Assembly (NCBI GenBank): GCA_040880405.1
Contig: JBBDIM010000087.1
Location: 1-31,710, forward strand
Reading direction: 5' to 3'
DNA from: JBBDIM01 sp040880405
GTDB lineage: Bacteria > Planctomycetota > Planctomycetia > Pirellulales > Pirellulaceae
DNA length: 31,710 bases
The translations under genes were made by a program, and so were the position numbers. The notes under the pieces were generated by a model, which was not told the DNA's origin, made no database searches, and saw nothing but the letters and a program-made list of their open reading frames with translations. Shown here in pieces: positions 25,774-31,710 of this stretch (position 1 is its first letter; every line of letters begins with the position of its first letter).

Positions 25774-27950
25774 CGATGCATGTCCACGTCCTGAAAGGCT
25801 GCTCACCGACCCCCCTGGCCAATTACTTGAAGGCCCTTGGTATCTTGCGGCTCGTGGGTGAACAAGCCGACCCACAGGCCCGCGGTTGGTGGGACGGCGA
25901 AACCTTCCGCCTGCTGACAAAGTTATCGAAGGAGGACTTGGAGACATTTTTTGCTGAACAATACGAACCAACTCCGATTTTCAATCCTTGGGGTGGTCGA
26001 TCAGGATATTACTCGGGTTCCTCGGAGAAAACGGCCCGAAATGGGCTTTCAGCAATAGAGACATCGGGTATCAATCGACTCGCGATGTTTCGACAGGCAA
26101 TCTCCCTAATTCGTTGTGTTATTGAGGAAGGTGGTAGTGAGAAACCCAGTGCAGACGAAAGTAAAGCGATAATGATTTCCCGAATTCGCCTGCAAATGCG
26201 AGGCGCTGGTTTGGACTGGTTGGACACGGTTTTGGCCAATCTGGGAGACTCTTATCGCGGCCCCGCAATTTTAGGAACTGGTGGAAATGAAGGGAGTGGC
26301 AGTTATACCGCGGCATTTCTCGCTGCGGTGGTAGAGTGTATTGTCCAACGCTCGTGGGATCACGCAATTCAATCCTGCTTATGGAGTAATAGTGCCAGTT
26401 TGGATGCTTGGAATGGCAGCTTCTTACCTCCGCCGAGCGACGCAACGAAAAGACCAAAGAAGGAGATTGTCGCGGGACCATTCCGACAGTTTCTTCCAAG
26501 CGGCCAAGGTTCACCATGGGATTTGCTTCTCTGTTTTGAAGGCTCAATCGTCATACAGTCTGGTGTAACAAGGCGATCAAACTCGGACAAGCATCGGTTC
26601 CTGACATCTCCCTTCTATTTTGCCTCCCTGGGAATGGGTGCCGGTTCAAGTTCGGATATGGATGAATTTGTACTAAACAAGGGGCGGAAGAATCCCGGGC
26701 GTGGCGAACAGTGGTTTCCACTCTGGGGAACGCCAAGTACGTTCGGGGAAATACAGCAGCTATTTCGAGAGGGACGTTGCTCGACCGGTCGCCGTAACGC
26801 GAAAAACCCGGTCGACGCTGCTCGCGCGATGTGCAGTCTCGGAGCCACACGGGGAATTTCATCATTTCTACGGTACGGCTATCTCCAAAGAGATAACCTA
26901 GCAACACACTTGGCCGTGCCGCTTGGGCGAATTCGAGTTCGCGAAAACAGTTCGGCTCGACTTGTCGAAGACCTTTCCGATTGGCTTAATCGCCTACATC
27001 GCTCAGCACGCGACAGAAACGCTCCCGCTCGGTTAGTTCAAGCCGAACGCCGACTAGCCGATGCCATATTCGCGGCGCTGACGCACGACCACACTTTTGA
27101 TCGTTGGCAGGCGATTCTACTGGCGGCCACCGAGATCGAAGCATTGCAAGCAACCGGGACCGGTATAGAAGCGAGACCGATTCCCCCGCTGCGTCCCGAC
27201 TGGGTGTCCGCCGTCAACGATGACAGTGCGGAAGTCCGATTGGCTTTGGCACTCGGCAGTGCCGCCGCCAGCTATTTCAAGGGCAGGCCCAGCGATCCAG
27301 TCCGCCATCATTGGTTGCCTCTTGAAAAAGGCGCTCGGAAATTCAAAACGACCGACAAGCGGCTCGTCAACGATCCTCGCGTCGTGATGTCGGGGCGGGA
27401 TTCCATTCGCGATTTGGCTGCGATCGTCGAGCGGCGGCTTATTGAATCGGAAATCAAAGGAGAGCGACGGTCAAGGCTAGTCGCTGCCGCAGGATGTGGT
27501 GCGCGGCTTGACGACCTTGCCCGTTTCGTGAGCGGCGCGGTCGACTTGGGCAAACTATATGGGCTGGCCCGGGCATTCATGGCGATCAAATGGGATCAAT
27601 GGGGACCAGCGCACCTCCCCTCATCCGCAAGCTCTCAAGATATGCCGGATGTAAGCTGGTTGGCCATCCGCCTCGCTTGCCTACCCTGGCCGTTACTCGA
27701 CCAGCGGGGGGCTCCCGCGGATAAACGAATCGTGAGATTACTGCTCGCCGGCGATGCTGGAAGGGCGGTTTCGATTGCCCGCCAGCGTCTCCAGTCGTCC
27801 GGTATTCGTCCACCGATGCAAGCGAGCGTGACCAACGACTCGACCGCTCCTCTTTGGGCCGCCGCCCTGGCGTTTCCTATTCATAAATCCACAGCCTTGC
27901 GGGCTGCTGCCATTTTGGACCCTTCCTTGAAAGGACAACTTCATGCTTGA
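25770..27950 (+). CDS. csx17: Csx17, large subunit of the subtype I-G Cascade (Cas8-type)
   Basis: Signature protein of subtype I-G, thought to serve as the large (Cas8-like) subunit that recognises the PAM and recruits Cas3. The N-terminus LKGCSPTPLANYLKALGILR followed by EQADPQARGWWDGE is the hallmark of Csx17. The rest of the 726 residues is less conserved but lacks breaks; WFPLWGTPS and FLRYGYLQRDNLA in the middle also fit the family. The start overlaps cas3 by 4 nt and the stop overlaps csb1 by 8 nt. So the three interference genes form one tightly coupled operon. Confidence 0.92.
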   Translation: MTMHVHVLKGCSPTPLANYLKALGILRLVGEQADPQARGWWDGETFRLLTKLSKEDLETFFAEQYEPTPIFNPWGGRSGYYSGSSEKTARNGLSAIETSGINRLAMFRQAISLIRCVIEEGGSEKPSADESKAIMISRIRLQMRGAGLDWLDTVLANLGDSYRGPAILGTGGNEGSGSYTAAFLAAVVECIVQRSWDHAIQSCLWSNSASLDAWNGSFLPPPSDATKRPKKEIVAGPFRQFLPSGQGSPWDLLLCFEGSIVIQSGVTRRSNSDKHRFLTSPFYFASLGMGAGSSSDMDEFVLNKGRKNPGRGEQWFPLWGTPSTFGEIQQLFREGRCSTGRRNAKNPVDAARAMCSLGATRGISSFLRYGYLQRDNLATHLAVPLGRIRVRENSSARLVEDLSDWLNRLHRSARDRNAPARLVQAERRLADAIFAALTHDHTFDRWQAILLAATEIEALQATGTGIEARPIPPLRPDWVSAVNDDSAEVRLALALGSAAASYFKGRPSDPVRHHWLPLEKGARKFKTTDKRLVNDPRVVMSGRDSIRDLAAIVERRLIESEIKGERRSRLVAAAGCGARLDDLARFVSGAVDLGKLYGLARAFMAIKWDQWGPAHLPSSASSQDMPDVSWLAIRLACLPWPLLDQRGAPADKRIVRLLLAGDAGRAVSIARQRLQSSGIRPPMQASVTNDSTAPLWAAALAFPIHKSTALRAAAILDPSLKGQLHA

Positions 27951-28962
27951 CCTGAGCCCACTCGACCAAGCCAGCCGGTTACTGATAACGGTTCGCTTAA
28001 AACCCGTCCAAGGAGACCGGTTCCAGCCGACCGGTTTCCCGAGTCTCGGGGCGGCCACGTACCGAACCCAGGATGGCGACAAACTGCTGGTGGAAAGCGC
28101 CCAGAGCATGGCAAATCGGCTGGAAACCACCTGCTGGGACGCCGGACAGAATAAGCCAGTAGTAGCCCTTAATGGCATCAGTCACGTCACCGTCAATCGC
28201 AAAGGAGCTTTCTTGACTGATTCGATGCTCGAGGCGCATCGTCTCAACAGCGCCTACCTTTTGGAAGGAAAGGATAAGACGTTCCTCAACCAGATCAAAG
28301 AAGAATTGGGAGGTCTTGAGGAAGGACCGATCGACCGAAAGAAACTCGCCGAGACCTTGCTGAAGTTTGATGTCGGCAGTCTCATTCACGGCGTCTTTCT
28401 TGCCAAGAAGGATTTAGCGGGCGGACGTCTACGGATTTCTCGTGCGCTCTCCGCATTCATAGAAGCTTCCGGTGTGCAGATCGCAGCTTCGGGAGGCGTA
28501 AAGAACGATCATGTTCATCCAGGTAAAGTCGAAGGAGATTCAAAAAACCATTTTGGAAACATCCCTTTCGCTCGTGATGAGTATGTCGCCGACCGAATCG
28601 ACTGCCATATCAATCTCGATTTGGCACAGATTCGAGGGTACGGACTTGATCCCAAATCGCAAAATCTGCTGATCCTACTCGCCCTCTACCGCGTGCGGAA
28701 GTTGTTAGACGGTGATTTGCGGCTACGAACGGCTTGCGATTTGGAACCTATGAACCGGGACGATTTGGCCGCCGCTCGTCCGGAAGGTTTCAAGCTGCCC
28801 GACCTTACTTCTCTTGAAGACGCCGTTAAGAAGGCCATCGACGACTGCAAGGATCTCATGGTCCATACCACGGTGACGTTTGAGGATGCTTTGAAGAAAG
28901 CCAAAGAGTCGGCCGGCGGCGATGACAACTCTGGCGACGAAGCCGAAGACAACGAGGAATAG
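27943..28962 (+). CDS. csb1: Csb1, Cas7 backbone subunit of subtype I-G
   Basis: RAMP-fold protein that coats the crRNA spacer in the Cascade filament (GSU0053 family). The marks are GDRFQPTGFPSLGAATY (about 24-40), LLVESAQSMANRLE, and LNGISHVTV. Near the middle are FLAKKDLAGGRLRISRALSAF and SGGVKNDHVHP. The 339-residue length is normal. The protein ends in a strongly acidic tail, GGDDNSGDEAEDNEE. ATG 27943 lies inside the end of csx17, with AAAGGA upstream. It is followed 10 nt later by csb2. Confidence 0.94.
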   Translation: MLDLSPLDQASRLLITVRLKPVQGDRFQPTGFPSLGAATYRTQDGDKLLVESAQSMANRLETTCWDAGQNKPVVALNGISHVTVNRKGAFLTDSMLEAHRLNSAYLLEGKDKTFLNQIKEELGGLEEGPIDRKKLAETLLKFDVGSLIHGVFLAKKDLAGGRLRISRALSAFIEASGVQIAASGGVKNDHVHPGKVEGDSKNHFGNIPFARDEYVADRIDCHINLDLAQIRGYGLDPKSQNLLILLALYRVRKLLDGDLRLRTACDLEPMNRDDLAAARPEGFKLPDLTSLEDAVKKAIDDCKDLMVHTTVTFEDALKKAKESAGGDDNSGDEAEDNEE

Positions 28963-28971
28963 GAGCCTGCC

Positions 28972-30570
28972 GTGCCGACACTTCGATTGCGATTTCCCGG
29001 CGGGCGCTACCACGCCACGCCATGGGGACACCATGTTAACGAAGGCTTGATTGAGTGGCCCCCCAGTCCCTGGCGGTTGCTGCGGGCACTGATTGCCTGC
29101 GGTTTCTCCAGCCAAGGCTGGAGTGACGTTCCCGAGACGGGACGGCGGCTGACCGACAAGCTTGCTGGTATATTGCCGTCTTACAGGTTGCCACCCGCAA
29201 CCGCGGCCCACAGTCGCCATTTCATGCCGATGGGTAGATTCGCCAAAGGACGGGAACAAACCACGCTCGTTTTCGACACCTGGGCCAATGTCGGCGACGG
29301 GAGTATGCTCATCCACTGGCCCTGCGAACTGAACAAAGAGGAGCATGCGTTGCTCGGCCAGCTTTCCGCGGCACTCGGCTATTTGGGCCGCAGCGAAAGT
29401 TGGGTTGAGGCAGAATTGATTTCGGCGAACGAACCAAACCCAACGGACTTCAATGCCTACCCTCACCAGGATGGCGTGTACCCTGCCCCAGAGTACGAAC
29501 AGATTTCATTGATGGCTGCGATTCCGCCCGAAGCGTATAAGGTCTGGCAGTGTCAACAAGTGGAAACCGCCCTGACGTCTTGGCCGTTGCCGGAAGGGAA
29601 GAAGAAACCAACAGCCAAACTCCTGAAAGAGCGCGAGAAGGGGGTGGCCCCTTATCCTGCCGACTTGTTGTCATGCTTTACGAAAGACACATCGTGGTGG
29701 AAAGGCCATGGTTGGTCGCAACCGCCCGGTTCGCAACGCGTACTCTACTGGCGGCCAAGCGATACGTTACAGGTAAGCATTGCACCCCAACAAAGGTCTC
29801 CGCGAAGTAGACCAGTCACCACGATGTTGCTCTCCCTCACAACGCCAAGCGGCAACCGTGCCTCGCTACCCCCATGTACACGCACGCTTCCTCAAGCCGA
29901 GTTATTCCATCGCTCCGTAATAAGTCAATTGGGGAAGGGGCGAAAGGTGAATTGTCCGGAACTTACGGGCAGGGATGAATCGGGGGCCCCACTTCGTGAC
30001 GACCACTGGCATACCCACACTTTGCCTGTCGATCTGGATGGCGATGGTCACCTCGACCATATTATTGTTTATGCGAAGATGAAGCTGGGTGACGCCGCGC
30101 AACGGGCGGTTCGGCAAGTCCGTGAAACCTGGCGGAAGAAAGGCCCTGATATTCAAGTCGCCCTGGTCGGCTATGGTGACCTCGACATGCTCCGGCGGTT
30201 GCCTGAAAGGCTGTCGGTAAATATCGATTCATTGCTGGGACCCTCCGGAGGAACGTGCGTTTGGGAAAGTGAGACCCCATTCGTTCCGCCTCGATTTTTG
30301 AAAGCTAGAGGCAAAAACTCGTTGGAGGGACAGGTAAACATGGAACTTCGATCCCGGGGCTTACCTGAGGCCAAGGAAGTTCATGTCGACCCGAAACAAA
30401 CTCGTGAGTTGCGGCACTACATTCGCCGCCGAAGTCGTGGTGGTGCTCCGCCTCCCATGGACGTAGGATTCGGACTGCGATTGACCTTGTGCGAACCAAT
30501 TGCGGGTCCATTGCTACTTGGTTATGCATCTCACTATGGCATGGGATCATTTCGCGCGGCGAAGGAGTGA
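28972..30570 (+). CDS. csb2: Csb2, fused Cas5-Cas6 subunit of subtype I-G
   Basis: Combines the 5'-handle-binding Cas5 role and the crRNA-processing Cas6 role in one protein (GSU0054 family). The N-terminal RFPGGRYHATPWGHHVNEG (7-25) and WPPSPWRLLRAL are the signature of the family. The C-terminal half holds WHTHTLPVDLDGDGHLDH and the Cas6-like glycine-rich end FGLRLTLCEPIAGPLLLG ... YGMGSF. Length is 532 residues. Start is GTG 28972, with AGGAG overlapping the csb1 stop. It is the last gene of the interference operon, ended by the terminator at 30677. Confidence 0.93.
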   Translation: MPTLRLRFPGGRYHATPWGHHVNEGLIEWPPSPWRLLRALIACGFSSQGWSDVPETGRRLTDKLAGILPSYRLPPATAAHSRHFMPMGRFAKGREQTTLVFDTWANVGDGSMLIHWPCELNKEEHALLGQLSAALGYLGRSESWVEAELISANEPNPTDFNAYPHQDGVYPAPEYEQISLMAAIPPEAYKVWQCQQVETALTSWPLPEGKKKPTAKLLKEREKGVAPYPADLLSCFTKDTSWWKGHGWSQPPGSQRVLYWRPSDTLQVSIAPQQRSPRSRPVTTMLLSLTTPSGNRASLPPCTRTLPQAELFHRSVISQLGKGRKVNCPELTGRDESGAPLRDDHWHTHTLPVDLDGDGHLDHIIVYAKMKLGDAAQRAVRQVRETWRKKGPDIQVALVGYGDLDMLRRLPERLSVNIDSLLGPSGGTCVWESETPFVPPRFLKARGKNSLEGQVNMELRSRGLPEAKEVHVDPKQTRELRHYIRRRSRGGAPPPMDVGFGLRLTLCEPIAGPLLLGYASHYGMGSFRAAKE

Positions 30571-30931
30571 ATGTAGTCGTTGGACCTCAGATAAATCTCG
30601 CGTTAGCTCAAACTGGGCAATGTTCTTTGGCAATTGAAATCCCAAATCCGTCGGGACTTGCGGATCGCGCAATTTTCCTCCGCCGGAGAGACCGATTCTC
30701 TTCGGCGGGGGCCTTTTTCTGAGGTTTCCCTTCCCGGTTTGGCAAAAATCAGACCACCTAAAAGCATTGCTTTTCCCATTTTCACCAGTTAGGCTTAAAT
30801 CACTGCTCGGAATACTCCGCCAGGAGGGTGATTGGTTGCCTCGGATCTCGGGAGCATGCCACATGTCTTGGCGCGTGCCGAGGTATGTCTGGCCTCCCCC
30901 GGTCCGCTCTTTACGCGGGGAGAATCTTGGG
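30571..30931. other. Intergenic region between interference and adaptation genes
   Basis: No protein recognised. It contains the intrinsic terminator at 30677-30720 and, downstream of that, the sequence that must carry a separate promoter for cas2-cas4. A TTGCTT hexamer near 30765 with a TAGGCT 17 nt further could be a weak promoter. No CRISPR repeat array is present. Confidence 0.45.
30677..30720 (+). terminator. Intrinsic terminator after csb2
   Basis: Arms 30677-30690 (CCTCCGCCGGAGAG) and 30698-30711 (CTCTTCGGCGGGGG) pair over 14 positions, including two G-T wobbles, around the 7-nt loop ACCGATT, then CCTTTTTCT. This is a textbook rho-independent terminator on the plus strand, placed about 100 nt after csb2. 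Confidence 0.88.
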
Positions 30932-31222
30932 ATGCGGAACACTTACCTGGTTTGTTACGACATCTGCGACGACAAACGGTTGCGCAAGGTGTATCAAACG
31001 ATGCGCGACTTTGGCGACCACTTGCAGTACTCAATCTTCGAGTGCCAGTTCAATCCGATTGACTTGGCCAAATGCCGGCATCAGTTGAGTGAGATCATCC
31101 ACCATCACGAGGATCAGGTGTTGTTTGTCGATCTCGGCCCGGTGGAGGGTCGGGGAGATCGGGTCATCGCGGCGCTGGGCAAGGCGTATACCTCGTTGGA
31201 TTCCGCCTGCATCATCGTTTGA
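30932..31222 (+). CDS. cas2: CRISPR-associated protein Cas2
   Basis: Small ferredoxin-fold protein that bridges Cas1 dimers in the spacer-acquisition complex. The 96 residues contain LVCYDICDDKRLRKVYQTM with D10 as the conserved metal-binding Asp, and YSIFECQFNPIDL, typical of Cas2. ATG 30932 follows a GGGGAG about 10 nt upstream; the open frame begins earlier but lacks Cas2 homology. It precedes cas4 by 16 nt and lies beyond the terminator that closes the interference operon. Confidence 0.94.
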   Translation: MRNTYLVCYDICDDKRLRKVYQTMRDFGDHLQYSIFECQFNPIDLAKCRHQLSEIIHHHEDQVLFVDLGPVEGRGDRVIAALGKAYTSLDSACIIV

Positions 31223-31238
31223 ACGGGAGTACCGCACC

Positions 31239-31673
31239 ATGATTCAGGCTCAGGATTCGCCGCTGCCGGCTCGGATGGTCAACGAGTATGTGTACTGCCC
31301 CAGGCTGTTCTACTACGAGCATGTCGAAGGGGTGTTTGCCCACAACGTCGAGACGATCCAGGGGAGCCACATCCATAAAGGGGTCGACCGCAAAGAGGAC
31401 GACCTGCCACCGGCCGCCGAACTGCTAGAGACCGATCGGCCCGCGAAGATGCGGAGCGTGACCCTATCCAGCAACACGCATGGCGTGATCGCCAAACTCG
31501 ATTTACTGGAGACCGACGGGACGACCGTCACCCCGGTCGATTACAAACGGGGCGAACCGTGCAAAGCGGACGATGGCTCGCTCGATGCCTGGCCGGCCGA
31601 CCGCGCACAATTGGCGGTGCAGGCCCTCATTCTCCGAGACAACGGTTACACCTGCGAACACCCACCGCTTTGA
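31239..31673 (+). CDS. cas4: Cas4 part of a Cas4-Cas1 fusion, apparently truncated
   Basis: RecB-type nuclease that trims prespacers; in subtype I-G it is normally fused to Cas1, giving a protein of about 550 residues. Here 144 residues are present: EYVYCPRLFYYE with C20, the first iron-sulfur Cys; GSHIHKGVD (H46); IAKLDLLE (D88); VDYKRGEP (D101, K103); and the QLAVQALIL motif. After GYTCE (139-140) the frame reads HPPL and stops. The C-terminal three-cysteine cluster and all of Cas1 are missing. The following bases (31674-31710) do not read as Cas4 in any frame I checked. An insertion or rearrangement near 31659 is likely. GGGAG precedes the ATG. Confidence 0.88.
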   Translation: MIQAQDSPLPARMVNEYVYCPRLFYYEHVEGVFAHNVETIQGSHIHKGVDRKEDDLPPAAELLETDRPAKMRSVTLSSNTHGVIAKLDLLETDGTTVTPVDYKRGEPCKADDGSLDAWPADRAQLAVQALILRDNGYTCEHPPL

Positions 31674-31710
31674 AGCTAGCACGCCCTTTAGGAATTGGCC
31701 CGTTGGTTCA
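31674..31710. other. Window edge downstream of the broken cas4
   Basis: Only 37 nt remain. They do not continue Cas4 or begin Cas1. They may be the end of an inserted element or another locus; too short to say. Confidence 0.3.

Noticed and set aside
20740..31710. Possible CRISPR array
   Set aside because: I looked for evenly spaced direct repeats of 25-40 nt around the cas genes and in the gaps at 20740-23085 and 30571-30931, and found none. The array, if any, is outside the window.

Overview
The window looks like a chromosomal segment of a Planctomycetes bacterium, probably close to the Gemmata lineage. This is inferred from style, not from a marker gene: moderately GC-rich DNA, weak or variable ribosome binding sites, frequent GTG/TTG starts, a membrane protein with an N-terminal CxxC...CxxC zinc ribbon, and a subtype I-G CRISPR-Cas locus. 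No rRNA or other decisive marker is present.

Left part (about 1-17850) is ordinary chromosome. It has a nucleotide-sugar pair (UDP-HexNAc-type 6-dehydrogenase and UDP-glucuronate-type 4-epimerase). A minus-strand group follows: a small unknown gene, aroB, an atypical LuxR-type regulator and dprA. Then come a membrane-anchored unknown, a rhomboid protease behind nagB, a ParA-like ATPase without parB, two membrane-anchored unknowns, an LpxH-like metallophosphoesterase, a short leucine-rich-repeat protein, a GNAT acetyltransferase, a QueD/PTPS-like enzyme, a GH88 unsaturated glucuronyl hydrolase, trmL and an Ldh_2-type dehydrogenase.

Middle part (about 18030-22560) is a mobile-element boundary. 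tRNA-Pro(GGG) is overlapped on the opposite strand by the 3' end of a large serine recombinase, whose last codons are the antisense of the tRNA. A small unknown gene overlaps the recombinase start, and its ribosome binding site lies in a strong inverted repeat. Beyond it is about 1.4 kb with no convincing gene but several perfect inverted repeats, then a frameshifted remnant of the C-terminus of a type I restriction HsdR subunit.

Right part (23086-31710) is a subtype I-G (formerly I-U) CRISPR-Cas locus on the plus strand: cas3 (helicase then HD), csx17 (large subunit), csb1 (Cas7), csb2 (Cas5-Cas6) in a tightly overlapping operon. A strong intrinsic terminator follows, then cas2 and the Cas4 part of what is normally a Cas4-Cas1 fusion. 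The Cas4 frame stops after 144 codons, just before its C-terminal cysteine cluster and the expected Cas1 domain, and the following bases do not look like Cas4. The adaptation module therefore appears broken or interrupted at the window edge. I see no CRISPR array in the window. The tRNA, integrase, restriction remnant and CRISPR-Cas order suggests a defence island next to an integration hotspot; whether the cas genes are on the integrated element cannot be decided here.
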